The notes beneath the pieces are model-generated. The model ran no database searches, had not been told where the DNA came from, and worked only from the letters and a program-made list of their open reading frames with translations. From positions 901,001 through 965,000 of the forward strand of contig NZ_CP022013.1 in NCBI RefSeq assembly GCF_003265225.1: a stretch of DNA of 64,000 nucleotides, written 5' to 3'. Each line of letters begins with the position of its first letter. Within the stretch, counting starts at the first letter, position 1. A program made the translations under genes and the position numbers. Below, in pieces: positions 10,390 through 19,585 of the stretch. Source of the stretch: Mergibacter septicus (lineage in GTDB: Bacteria > Pseudomonadota > Gammaproteobacteria > Enterobacterales > Pasteurellaceae).

Positions 10390-11829
10390 TTAATCTACTA
10401 CTAAAGTACGGCAAGTATTAGTACCACCAGCAATAAACTCATCACCTTGTGTTAATAATACTAAATCACCGCTGATTAAATATCCTTTATCTTTCAAAAT
10501 TTGAATTGCAGCTCTTGCACCTTCTACTGTACGACTCATTTCATCACAAAATACAGGCACAACACCACGATATAATGCACATAAATTTAATGCTTCTTGA
10601 TTACGAGAAAGTGCAAAAATAGGCAAGCCTGAACTAATACGGCTCATTAAACGTGCTGTTAACCCCGTACTGGTCATTGCAATAATTGCCGCAACACCTT
10701 TCATATGATTAGCTGCATACATCGCTGACATCGCTACGGATTCTTCAATTGAAGTAAATTCAACATCCATACGATGGCGAGAAACATTCACACTTGGCAT
10801 TTTTTCTGCACCTAAGCAAACTTTTGCCATTGCAGTTACAGTTTCAGCTGGATACTGACCAGCGGCTGTTTCCGCTGATAACATTACCGCATCAGTTCCA
10901 TCTAATACTGCATTTGCCACATCCATCACTTCCGCACGAGTCGGCATAGGATTACTAATCATTGATTCCATCATCTGAGTCGCTGTGATTACAACACGGT
11001 TTAATTTACGTGTACGACGAATTAATTTTTTCTGTACTGCAACTAATTCAGGATCACCAATTTCAACACCTAAATCACCACGTGCAACCATAATTACATC
11101 TGAAGCAAGAATAATATCATCCATCGCTGCTTCTGTGGCAACGGTCTCAGCTCGCTCTACTTTTGCAACTATTTTTGCATTTAAACCAGCTTCTTGAGCT
11201 AAGCGACGTGCATAATGAATATCCTCCCCATTACGTGGGAAAGAAACTGCTAAATAATCTACACCAATTTTTGCTGCGGTAAGGATATCCGCTTTATCTT
11301 TTTCAGTTAATGCCGCTGCTGAAAGTCCACCACCTAACTTATTGATTCCCTTATTATTAGATAAAGGTCCACCAACAGTTACTTCTGTATATACCTTTGT
11401 TTCATCTGTACTTAATACTTTTAACTGTACCCGACCATCATCTAATAATAAAATATCACCTGGCACAACATCCTGTGGTAAGGTTTTATAATCTAGACCA
11501 ACTGATTCTTGATTACCTTCGCCTTTTGGCAATTCTGCATCTAATACAAACTTATCACCAATATTTAAAAAGATTTTACCATCTTTAAAAGTTGAAACAC
11601 GAATTTTCGGTCCTTGTAAATCGCCTAATAATGCAACTTGTTTACCTAGTCTTTTTGCGATTTCTCGTACTTTCTCTGCACGTTGGATATGATCTTCTGC
11701 TGTACCGTGTGAGAAGTTCATGCGTACAACATTAGCACCCGCTGCAATAATTTTCTCTAAGTTATTGCCACGATCTGTTGCAGGTCCTAGAGTAGTAACA
11801 ATTTTGGTTCTTCTTAATCTTCTCGACAT
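10390..11829 (-). CDS. pykA: pyruvate kinase II
   Basis: Pyruvate kinase transfers phosphate from phosphoenolpyruvate to ADP at the end of glycolysis. The 479-residue product follows E. coli PykA almost residue for residue at its start ([19 protein letters not shown]). It has the substrate loop IVAKVERAE, the metal-binding [12 protein letters not shown] and the B-domain [10 protein letters not shown] place the start at 11829 because GGAG lies seven bases upstream and matches homologues; an upstream in-frame start would add nine residues. This is the AMP/sugar-phosphate type (PykA) rather than the fructose-bisphosphate type (PykF). Confidence 0.95.
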   Translation of the reverse strand: MSRRLRRTKIVTTLGPATDRGNNLEKIIAAGANVVRMNFSHGTAEDHIQRAEKVREIAKRLGKQVALLGDLQGPKIRVSTFKDGKIFLNIGDKFVLDAELPKGEGNQESVGLDYKTLPQDVVPGDILLLDDGRVQLKVLSTDETKVYTEVTVGGPLSNNKGINKLGGGLSAAALTEKDKADILTAAKIGVDYLAVSFPRNGEDIHYARRLAQEAGLNAKIVAKVERAETVATEAAMDDIILASDVIMVARGDLGVEIGDPELVAVQKKLIRRTRKLNRVVITATQMMESMISNPMPTRAEVMDVANAVLDGTDAVMLSAETAAGQYPAETVTAMAKVCLGAEKMPSVNVSRHRMDVEFTSIEESVAMSAMYAANHMKGVAAIIAMTSTGLTARLMSRISSGLPIFALSRNQEALNLCALYRGVVPVFCDEMSRTVEGARAAIQILKDKGYLISGDLVLLTQGDEFIAGGTNTCRTLVVD

Positions 11830-11973
11830 TGAATTGCTCCATAATTCCACACTCAACTTTCAAGTGTAAGTATTTTAGTAATAATAAAAAAGATAGTGTT
11901 GTTAACCTATTTTACTTAAAATAAAACTAACATTAGAAATAAAATAGGTGGATATTATACGACTATTTCTTAG

Positions 11974-11989
11974 TAAGATCGAGATCACA
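11974..11989. promoter_or_regulatory. possible CRP site between pykA and sixA
   Basis: TAAGA, six bases (TCGAGA), then TCACA, with the wider context AAGATCGAGATCACATT. The right half is a full CRP match and the ATC/GAT inner bases are also palindromic. It lies in the 279-base gap between divergent pykA and sixA. No other clear element is visible in the gap. Confidence 0.4.
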
Positions 11990-12108
11990 TTATTGAAAAT
12001 TTTCTTGGCTTAAATTAAATTTTGAAGTACAAAGACAAATTATTTTCAAATAAACGGTTAAATAATATCAAACTCAAGATTAAATTTAATAAATAACAGG
12101 AAAATATA

Positions 12109-12579
12109 ATGAAAATTATTATTATGAGACATGGTAAAGCCGTCACTTTTTCACACAAAGATGCAGCAAGAACTCTTAGTGAAGAAGGAATACAACAAGC
12201 TAAAAATCAAGCTATTTATTTACAACAGCAAGGCATTATTCCACACTATATTTTAGTGAGTCCCTATACCAGAACACAGCAAACAGTTGAATATTTAACT
12301 CAAACCGCTGACTTTCAGCCCTCTCCAATAATTGAAATTACAGCAGATCTCACTCCCTATGGAGATCCACAAGTCTTGGTTGACTATTTATATGCACTAT
12401 CCACTAAAGGTATTCAAACTATTTTACTTATCTCTCATCTACCGCTAGTTGAATACCTTGCTTCTAGCCTAGGCGTAAATAATTATATTGGGTTTTCTAC
12501 CGCAACATTAGCTATTCTAGACTGGAATGGTGATCCTAATGAAAGCGCAAAACTAATTGAGGTTAAACACGCCAATTAG
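12109..12579 (+). CDS. sixA: phosphohistidine phosphatase SixA
   Basis: SixA removes phosphate from phosphohistidine proteins; in E. coli it acts on ArcB and on the nitrogen PTS. The 156-residue product has the histidine phosphatase signature IIMRHGKA at 4-11, a second LVSPYTRTQQT block near 50-60 and the catalytic histidine in LLISHLPLVEYL near 110. AGGAAA lies eight bases before the ATG. It stands alone between pykA and cls. Confidence 0.88.
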   Translation: MKIIIMRHGKAVTFSHKDAARTLSEEGIQQAKNQAIYLQQQGIIPHYILVSPYTRTQQTVEYLTQTADFQPSPIIEITADLTPYGDPQVLVDYLYALSTKGIQTILLISHLPLVEYLASSLGVNNYIGFSTATLAILDWNGDPNESAKLIEVKHAN

Positions 12580-12796
12580 TTAAATTTAATCCTTTAGAGG
12601 AATATTATTACACATTAAAATATTTACTTTTCTTTATTAGTTTGTTATATAAAATAAATCTAATAATCTTTAGAAAAAGATGACAGATAATAGATAACTA
12701 TTAATTTTTTATAAACTTTAATCAACAAATCAGTAACATTTTCTATACATTTATCTTATTCATTCTTTCATGTTGTAATTATTAGAATCTCCACTT

Positions 12797-14248
12797 ATGA
12801 ATCATATTTTGCAATATATTTTTCCGTCATTAATTTGGTTATTCTCGCTGAGTATTAGTCTGCGAATTTTAACTAAAAAACAATCAATTTCTGTTACATT
12901 ATCTTGGATTTTAATTATTTATCTTATCCCTATCGTAGGCATTCTAGCCTATTTACTTTTAGGAGAAATCCGCCTAGGAAAACAACGTGCACAACAAATT
13001 CGCTACCTAGCACCTAAATACAATAACTGGTTATCTCAACTCTATAAACACCCAAACTTAGTAGAAACAGAACAAAGTTTATACTACAAATCACTTTTTC
13101 AGCTATGTAGCCAGAGACTTAATATTCCTTGTATTGTCGGCAATGAACTTCATATTCTCTCAACACCAGAACAGATTTTCCGCAGCTTAATTAATGATAT
13201 TCAACAGGCTAAAGAAAGTATCAATATGGTTTTTTATATCTGGCAACAAGGTGGATTAATTAATGAAGTAGAAGAAGCACTATTAATAGCGGTACAACGT
13301 GGGGTAAAAATCAATATTCTACTTGACTCGGTAGGCAGCCGTACTTTTTTTCGTAGCACCTCTTACCAACGTTTAAATAATGCTGGGATTAACATTAAAG
13401 AAGCTATTCATGTCAATATTTTTCGTTTTTTTCTACAACGCTTAGATCTACGTCAGCATAGAAAAATCGTTGTAATTGACAATCAAATTGCATATACCGG
13501 CAGTATGAATATGGTAGATCCTAATTATTTCAAACAAACTGCGAATGTAGGGCAATGGATTGATCTGATGGTTAGAATTAACGGGCCTGTTTCAGCAATC
13601 TTAAATGTTCTTCATTCTTGGGATTGGGAAATTGAAAGCAATACCTCCCTACCACTCAACATTCCTAACACAACATATTTACCTCTAGAAAAAGATAACT
13701 CACACGCAGTACAAGTTTTAGCGACTGGACCGGGATTTCCTGAAGATCTTATGTCTCAATCTTTGCTAACTGCTATTTTTGCTGCTCGACGCTCAATTTC
13801 AATTACCACACCTTATTTTGTACCAAGTCAAACAATATTAGAAGCATTACATATTGCAGCACTTAGAGGGGTAAAAATAGATATTATCTTACCTCAAAAA
13901 AGTGATTCAATTATGGTGCATTGGGCAAGTAGAATGCTTTTTGAAGAATTGTTAAAAGCTGGTATTGAAATACATTTATTTAATAACGATCTACTCCACA
14001 CAAAAAGCATCTTAATTGATGATCGCTTAGTCCTTGTTGGTACAGTCAATATGGATGTAAGAAGTTTTACACTAAATTTAGAAGTAACAACTATTGTTGA
14101 AGATCCTTCTTTTGCCAATGAAATATCTCAACTACATTGCCAATATCTACAAAAAACCGAGAGTTTAAATTTAAAACAATGGCAAAAACGCCCTTTCTAT
14201 CACCGAATATTAGAACACTTCTTCTTCTTTTTTAGTCCATTATTATAA
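12797..14248 (+). CDS. cls: cardiolipin synthase A
   Basis: Cardiolipin synthase joins two phosphatidylglycerol molecules at the inner membrane. The 483-residue product has two N-terminal membrane segments (about 5-25 and 33-55) and two phospholipase-D HKD motifs. The first is HRKIVVIDNQIAYTGSMNM near 220, the second HTKSILIDDRLVLVGTVNM near 400. Length and layout fit ClsA. No SD is obvious ahead of the ATG at 12797. The 217-base gap before it is AT-rich and unremarkable. It converges on the AllS-like gene with a 17-base gap. Confidence 0.92.
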   Translation: MNHILQYIFPSLIWLFSLSISLRILTKKQSISVTLSWILIIYLIPIVGILAYLLLGEIRLGKQRAQQIRYLAPKYNNWLSQLYKHPNLVETEQSLYYKSLFQLCSQRLNIPCIVGNELHILSTPEQIFRSLINDIQQAKESINMVFYIWQQGGLINEVEEALLIAVQRGVKINILLDSVGSRTFFRSTSYQRLNNAGINIKEAIHVNIFRFFLQRLDLRQHRKIVVIDNQIAYTGSMNMVDPNYFKQTANVGQWIDLMVRINGPVSAILNVLHSWDWEIESNTSLPLNIPNTTYLPLEKDNSHAVQVLATGPGFPEDLMSQSLLTAIFAARRSISITTPYFVPSQTILEALHIAALRGVKIDIILPQKSDSIMVHWASRMLFEELLKAGIEIHLFNNDLLHTKSILIDDRLVLVGTVNMDVRSFTLNLEVTTIVEDPSFANEISQLHCQYLQKTESLNLKQWQKRPFYHRILEHFFFFFSPLL

Positions 14249-14265
14249 AAATGTTCAATGATCAA

Positions 14266-15189
14266 TTACTTCACTAAATGACAACAAAATGCCATTAATA
14301 ACGGATGATTATTTTTAATCATATTTTCTATATCAGTCATAATCCGACCTTTTTCACTTTTATTCCAACTAAATGATAAAGCAGAATTACTACGATAGTT
14401 AATAACTTGCCGACTAATTAATTGACCAGATTCTAAATATGGTTTCACCATTGGATAAGGTAAAAAACCAACACCAACACCAGCAATATGCAGTGCTAAT
14501 TTTGTTTCAATATTTGGCACAATTAGCTCTTGTTGACCTTTTAATAACCAAGCTTTCCGACGACGGATATAAGTACTCGTATCTTCTATATTTATGGCAA
14601 GATATTGCTTTAAAATACTATCAGGTAAAATACCATGATACTGTCGAATGGCATGATGTGGAGCAGCAACAAATACCCACTGTATTTCTCCCATAGAAAT
14701 TGAATCAAAACGACTGCTAATTGAATTAGCTCCGGGTGTTCCTATCGCAAAATGAGATTTCTCAGCTAATAATGAACTCCATACGCCATTATAGACTTCC
14801 CGTCTTAAACGAAATGTTGTTTTAGGATAAGTGGTAGTTAAATAATGTAATAATTGGGTTACCGCTTTAGAATCATACAATAAATTATTAATTGCTATAT
14901 CAAATTCTAATTCAATATTTTGATTCAACTGGATTAATTCATCTTCTAATCGATCTAAGTCATTTAAAATATTTTTTAATTTGGATTGTAGATGTTCCCC
15001 TTCTTTGGTTAACTGGACTAAACGTGTATTACGTTTAAATAAAGACATACCCAAATGATTTTCTAAAGATTTAATACGATAAGTAATAGTTGCAGCTGTT
15101 TTATGTAACTCTTTTCCAGCCAAATTAAAAGATTGTAACTGAGCTACTGTCAAAAATGTTTTAATTGTCTCAAGATCAAATTTTGACAT
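14266..15189 (-). CDS. allS: LysR-type regulator resembling AllS
   Basis: The 307-residue product has a LysR winged HTH at about 3-62 and an effector domain behind it. It resembles E. coli AllS, the activator of anaerobic allantoin genes, all along its length: INNLLYDSKAVTQLLHYL, YNGVWSSLL, LAINIEDTS and VPNIETKLALHIAGVGVGFL all have close AllS counterparts. I start at the ATG 15189, with GAGG five bases upstream; a GTG one codon earlier is possible. It is last in the minus-strand set, 102 bases after the small FdrA piece. It probably controls one or both FdrA modules; the ligand is unknown. Confidence 0.72.
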   Translation of the reverse strand: MSKFDLETIKTFLTVAQLQSFNLAGKELHKTAATITYRIKSLENHLGMSLFKRNTRLVQLTKEGEHLQSKLKNILNDLDRLEDELIQLNQNIELEFDIAINNLLYDSKAVTQLLHYLTTTYPKTTFRLRREVYNGVWSSLLAEKSHFAIGTPGANSISSRFDSISMGEIQWVFVAAPHHAIRQYHGILPDSILKQYLAINIEDTSTYIRRRKAWLLKGQQELIVPNIETKLALHIAGVGVGFLPYPMVKPYLESGQLISRQVINYRSNSALSFSWNKSEKGRIMTDIENMIKNNHPLLMAFCCHLVK

Positions 15190-15294
15190 CACTACCTCAC
15201 AAATATTACTTATAATAAAAAATAATAGGAATAAACTAATTATAATAGATACTTTCGTTTATTCCCATCTCATAATTTCCTTTAAAAAATAATG

Positions 15295-15468
15295 CTATAT
15301 ATCTAATTCCTTTAATTTATCAATAATTTCTAATAATCTTATATTACCATTCGCTTCTGGCTTCCACTTAACTTGAATAACCTCAACGTCTTGTTTTTTT
15401 AATGCATCCTCAAGAATTTCTAGCCCTACATTCAATACTTTTAATTGCTTAACTTCTAAAATAGACAT
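15295..15468 (-). CDS. FdrA C-terminal domain encoded separately (57 aa)
   Basis: This 57-codon frame reads MSILEVKQLKVLNVGLEILE and ends in KLKELDI. It aligns without gaps to the last about 45 residues of the full-length FdrA at 21727-23388 (KIINIGL... HFRWAPIAGGN... ELLAKL), sharing the NxGL, W-P and GN positions. It lies in the same frame as the FdrA gene before it, separated only by TAG AAA ATT. AAGGA overlaps that stop nine bases before the ATG and could serve as its ribosome binding site. It is either a separate subunit or a domain cut off by a nonsense change; the intact frame argues for the former. Confidence 0.72.
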   Translation of the reverse strand: MSILEVKQLKVLNVGLEILEDALKKQDVEVIQVKWKPEANGNIRLLEIIDKLKELDI

Positions 15469-15474
15469 AATTTT

Positions 15475-16989
15475 CTATCCTTTTAAAATTGTCATTGCGA
15501 GCTCTACCGCCTCTGAATTAGATGGTGCTACGATAGCACCTGCTTTCTCAAATAATTGTTTTTTCTCATCATAATTTTGATAATCATCTTTACTACCACA
15601 AATTATAACGATAATAACAATATCTGAGCGTTGCTGATAAATTGCTTCAATATCTTTGCATAAAATTTCAGCAGCAGAATCATTGGAACCATATCCTAAT
15701 TCAACATCTGCAAGTAAAATAGATACATTACTATCTAATGCCTCCTGAAGAAATCTTTCACTTCGCTGGATCGGATCTATCATCGGATGAGGTTTTCCTA
15801 AGGTAAATTCATCATCCCCCATATCTATTACAGTATGTTCTCTTGAATTTTGTTTGCTGGTTAACTTTTTATCCTTATCTTTAGACAAATTAGAATAAAC
15901 TGTATAACCATTACTTTTTAGCATTAATAATGTTTCATACGCTAATGTTCCACCACAATATATTCCACGAATATATTTAAACTGCCGGTTATTTCTATTT
16001 AGCTCTTCAGATATTTTTTCTATATTAAAATCGTTTTTAATCATTATTCCATTTGCTTCCAATGCCTTTTTAGCTGCACCAGCTAAACTTGGGGAAAAAA
16101 TAATATTTGAATCTTTGAAAATCTCAGGATCTGCCCCTAAAAAGCAAGCAATAACTATTTTATTAACCTCTCGCAATTTTTCTTTAATTTTATTTAATAC
16201 CTCTGCTTGTGGAGGTTTAGATACTATAACAATAATATCTGTATTTTTATCTTTAATTAATAAATCTAGGCAATACAACATCATCTTACCACCAACAATA
16301 TCCTGAATATCTCTCCCCCCTGTACCAAAGGCATTAGATATTCCCCCACCGTGATTAGAAATAATTGTTGCAACTTCCTGTAAACCTGTTCCTGACGCAG
16401 CAACAATACCAATATTGCCTTTATTAACTTTATTGGCAAAACCTAACCCTACACCATTAATAATAGCTGTACCACAATCTGGTCCCATCATTAATAAATC
16501 TTTTTCAATAGCTAAGTTTTTTAAATTAATTTCATCTTCAATACTTACATTATCACTAAATAATAATATATGCTTTCCTGCATTTAATAATTTTTTAGCT
16601 TCTCTTGCTGCATATAAACCGGGCAAAGAAATAACCGCAAAATTAATATCATTATCATATAATGCCAATGCTTCTTGTATTGAAGTAACTGCTTTATTTT
16701 TTTCTAATTTCTTATTGTTTTTCTGACTTAATGTCTTTTCAATTAATTCCAATATTTTTTCTTGTTCTAATTCAGTTCGAATTGCAATTAAAACATCACC
16801 AGGGTTTGCATTTTCTCCTATTTGGTCTAATAATGCCGATTCAGCTATAATTCGCTTATTCATTTCGGTTGCCATCATTATAGCAATGTCTTCAGGGTTC
16901 AACCCTAAACTCTCTTTTACTTTGTTTGTCAGTAACATTAATGTTGCTGAATCATAATATCTATTTTTAATAACAATATTCTTTAACAT
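15475..16989 (-). CDS. fdrA: FdrA family protein, carbamoyltransferase subunit, lacking the C-terminal domain
   Basis: This 504-residue protein is related to succinyl-CoA synthetase alpha chains and is the FdrA (AllF) type. Motifs are MMGPDCGT at 167-174, ASGTGLQEV at 198-206 and GTGGRD at 222-227; YCGGTLAYETLLML and MGDDEFTLGKPHPMIDP lie in the second half. E. coli FdrA is about 555 residues; here a TAG stop falls in the linker before the last domain, which continues in frame as the 57-aa gene. The start is three bases after the ylbE stop, so the two are coupled. Compared with the plus-strand FdrA it is clearly diverged and richer in Lys, Ile and Asn. Confidence 0.85.
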   Translation of the reverse strand: MLKNIVIKNRYYDSATLMLLTNKVKESLGLNPEDIAIMMATEMNKRIIAESALLDQIGENANPGDVLIAIRTELEQEKILELIEKTLSQKNNKKLEKNKAVTSIQEALALYDNDINFAVISLPGLYAAREAKKLLNAGKHILLFSDNVSIEDEINLKNLAIEKDLLMMGPDCGTAIINGVGLGFANKVNKGNIGIVAASGTGLQEVATIISNHGGGISNAFGTGGRDIQDIVGGKMMLYCLDLLIKDKNTDIIVIVSKPPQAEVLNKIKEKLREVNKIVIACFLGADPEIFKDSNIIFSPSLAGAAKKALEANGIMIKNDFNIEKISEELNRNNRQFKYIRGIYCGGTLAYETLLMLKSNGYTVYSNLSKDKDKKLTSKQNSREHTVIDMGDDEFTLGKPHPMIDPIQRSERFLQEALDSNVSILLADVELGYGSNDSAAEILCKDIEAIYQQRSDIVIIVIICGSKDDYQNYDEKKQLFEKAGAIVAPSNSEAVELAMTILKG

Positions 16990-16992
16990 AAT

Positions 16993-18228
16993 TTATATTC
17001 CTAATTCATCTGCCAATGCATATAAAGCGTCTTCAAAAGGTTTTAAAGGCACCGTTGACATCCCCGCCCCCACCATACCAGCTCCAGCTTTATTAGAAGC
17101 TATCGCAGTATTCAATACTGGGGTAATTCCTGTTTCAACTATCTTGATCGCATCAAGTCCCAAAGGGATGCCTTTAAAATCATAAATAGGAATTTGATAT
17201 TTAGGATTTGTACTAGCAGCAATTTTATACATATTATTTGTAGTAGTATGGGCAATATCTACCGTATCATGACCTAAAAATTTAATAATAGCTGGTGATG
17301 CAATCATTGCACATCCTCCAAATCCACCAACCTCCATAATGGCACTATCACCTAAATCTGGGTTAGCATCTTTCTCGGTATAGCCGGGAAAATATAATCC
17401 TTCTATCATTGGTGCTGGTGCAGTAAACCATCTTCCTTTTAAACCACTAATTCTAATACCAACTTCGACACCATTTCGAGCAATAGCAGTAACAATAGTT
17501 GATCCTCTAATACCATCTGCCATATCTGCAATTAATTTATTCGCTCCCATCGCTAAATTAAGGAAAAATTGATCATTACCAATAGAAATAAATCGCAGAA
17601 TATCAGCCGTATGCTCTCCAGCATATTTTCCTATCGCATGAGAAAAATGCTTTAATATTAATGAAGTTGTTGCAATATTTCTCATATGTAATTCATCTCC
17701 CATCGCTAGACCTTGTGCCATAATAGGAGCTAAATCTACAGGACCATCTTGTTGTAAAATTTTCTGAAAAATTGGCATAAAAACATCTTTAATCCAATTC
17801 AATCGCTGCAGTGTTTTTTGACTATATTCGCCAAAACGCAATCCTACCCCTTGTCCTTCACTCACATTAACATAAGCTTGTTGTTGAGTATTTTTATCCT
17901 CAATAACCCAAAGCGGCATTGACCAAGTCGTTAAACCAGTCATCGGACCAACAACCCCAAATTCATGACAAGGCTTATAAATAATCTGACCACTTACAGC
18001 TATTTCTTTAGCTTCTTCAATATCTTTTGCAAAACCTTCATTAATCAATGCACAATATACTGCACCCTTCATCGGCGGACACATCTTTTCAAACTCAATC
18101 GGCGGTCCTGCATGTAAAAAGATATTTTTACTAAATCCTTTTAATACATCTTTTGCCTGCTTAATATTCACCAAGATAGGATCTGCTTGAGCCATTCTAG
18201 TAATAGCTTCTTTATTTGCTTTTAACAT
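16993..18228 (-). CDS. ylbE: YlbE-like DUF1116 protein, carbamoyltransferase subunit (minus module)
   Basis: This 411-residue protein belongs to DUF1116, the YlbE (AllG) family that accompanies FdrA. Conserved blocks are FLHAGPPIEFEKMCPPMKGA near 37-56, MAQGLAMGDELHMRN near 165-180, RNGVEVGIRISGL and NPDLGDSAIMEVGGFGG. GGAG precedes the ATG by six bases. It is 11 bases downstream of the NRAMP-like gene and 3 bases upstream of fdrA. In E. coli FdrA-YlbE-YlbF are known as the oxamate carbamoyltransferase; which subunit holds the active site cannot be told from this sequence. It is a diverged paralogue of the protein at 23415-24665. Confidence 0.88.
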   Translation of the reverse strand: MLKANKEAITRMAQADPILVNIKQAKDVLKGFSKNIFLHAGPPIEFEKMCPPMKGAVYCALINEGFAKDIEEAKEIAVSGQIIYKPCHEFGVVGPMTGLTTWSMPLWVIEDKNTQQQAYVNVSEGQGVGLRFGEYSQKTLQRLNWIKDVFMPIFQKILQQDGPVDLAPIMAQGLAMGDELHMRNIATTSLILKHFSHAIGKYAGEHTADILRFISIGNDQFFLNLAMGANKLIADMADGIRGSTIVTAIARNGVEVGIRISGLKGRWFTAPAPMIEGLYFPGYTEKDANPDLGDSAIMEVGGFGGCAMIASPAIIKFLGHDTVDIAHTTTNNMYKIAASTNPKYQIPIYDFKGIPLGLDAIKIVETGITPVLNTAIASNKAGAGMVGAGMSTVPLKPFEDALYALADELGI

Positions 18229-18239
18229 ATTTACTCCTT

Positions 18240-19472
18240 CTATCCTAACAGATTAAAAAAATTAATAACTGCTTGACGTATCCCTTGTATTCCTAATGCT
18301 AAAGTCAAGATCACAACTAACCCACCAACAACATTTTGCAATGGTTTATTGACATATCTTCCTAATACTTGCTTATTATTTGTAACAATTAAAATTAAAA
18401 TTGTAATCAATGGTAAAAAGAAACCACTGGTTGCCTGAGCTAAAATAATTATCTGTTGTGGATTTTTACCAATAATGGCTAGAACTGCACCAAAAAGAAT
18501 AGCAATAATTGCTAAAATATTCGCTTTTCTTCCCTGAGCACCATCTTTAAACTGAAAAACCCCAGTAGTAATTTTCTTTAATGTAAATGGAATAGCTATT
18601 GCTGAAGATAAGCCTGCAGCAAACAGTCCTAAATTTCCTAACAAACTAGCATAATCACCGAGTACTGGTTTTAATGATTGAGTAAACATCAATGCTGGAT
18701 TACCCGTGATATTTGTACCTTGCAATACGGTTGCACTGGTAACAACAATCGAAAATGTAATTAATCCACCAATAAGAATATTAATACCTATATCCCATTT
18801 AGCCTCAATTAAATCAGTTTCTTTACTCCAACGATCTTTCGAAGTAATAGAATGTAAAATTAAATTAATACCAATTAATGTAGTGCCTATTAATGCTAAA
18901 GTTAATACATATCCTCCTTCAGGAATATTTGGAATAACCCCTTTTAATATAGCAAATACATTAGGTTGAATAAAAAGAAATGTAATTACAAACACAATTC
19001 CCATAAAGCCAACAAATAACTTCATTATTAACTCTAATAAATGACTAGAACCCAATAAAGTAATAAGTAACACAATCATAGTCATTAAAATAACAACATA
19101 TTTCTGTTCAAGACCTAATGCATTGGCTAAACCTAATGAACCACCAGAAAAATTACCTGCTTGGAATGCGAAACAAACAGTTAAAACGGCAAGTAACATT
19201 AAACCTTGAATAAATCTTTTCCAAATAATACTATTTGGAATAACATTAATTGTTGCTTGAATAAGATCTTGTTTAGTAATGATTGCTACTCTTGATGCCA
19301 TTTCCATTAAAAACATCAATGAAATAACGGCAAATATAACCGCCCAAATCAAACTATATCCAAAAGCAATACCTGCTTTAGTAGAAACTATTATTGTTCC
19401 TGGACCAATAAATGCACTTGTTATAATTGCTGCTGGCCCACTAGATTTAATTTTTCTTATTAACGCATTCAT
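18240..19472 (-). CDS. NRAMP-fold transporter without the metal-binding motifs
   Basis: This 410-residue inner-membrane protein has about eleven hydrophobic segments and NRAMP-family sequence. The usual TM1 metal motif DPGN reads GPGT (residues 23-26), and the TM6 motif MPH reads IGI (200-202), while the NLxLHS that follows is kept. Loss of the Asp, Asn and Met ligands makes manganese or iron transport unlikely. Non-metal NRAMP relatives occur beside amide and amino-acid catabolic genes, so an organic substrate for the carbamoyltransferase is a reasonable inference. I start at ATG 19472, with GGGAA nine bases upstream; a TTG start further up would add 14 residues. The downstream ylbE is 11 bases away. 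Confidence 0.75.
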   Translation of the reverse strand: MNALIRKIKSSGPAAIITSAFIGPGTIIVSTKAGIAFGYSLIWAVIFAVISLMFLMEMASRVAIITKQDLIQATINVIPNSIIWKRFIQGLMLLAVLTVCFAFQAGNFSGGSLGLANALGLEQKYVVILMTMIVLLITLLGSSHLLELIMKLFVGFMGIVFVITFLFIQPNVFAILKGVIPNIPEGGYVLTLALIGTTLIGINLILHSITSKDRWSKETDLIEAKWDIGINILIGGLITFSIVVTSATVLQGTNITGNPALMFTQSLKPVLGDYASLLGNLGLFAAGLSSAIAIPFTLKKITTGVFQFKDGAQGRKANILAIIAILFGAVLAIIGKNPQQIIILAQATSGFFLPLITILILIVTNNKQVLGRYVNKPLQNVVGGLVVILTLALGIQGIRQAVINFFNLLG

Positions 19473-19585
19473 AATTAATAATTCCCATTGATTAATTTTT
19501 AAAATTTTAACCAAAGTTAAAACCCAATTTAAATTAATTTTTTAAAGTAATAAATAAAACCTTTTTTCAATAATCATATAAAACT

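Noticed and set aside
15475..15477. UAG as pyrrolysine in FdrA
   Set aside because: No pyl genes are in the window and the lineage is not known to use pyrrolysine; a split gene or ordinary readthrough is simpler.
18706..18969. Open frame antisense to the NRAMP-like gene
   Set aside because: It lies wholly within a well-supported gene, has no ribosome binding site and shows no family resemblance; a shadow frame.
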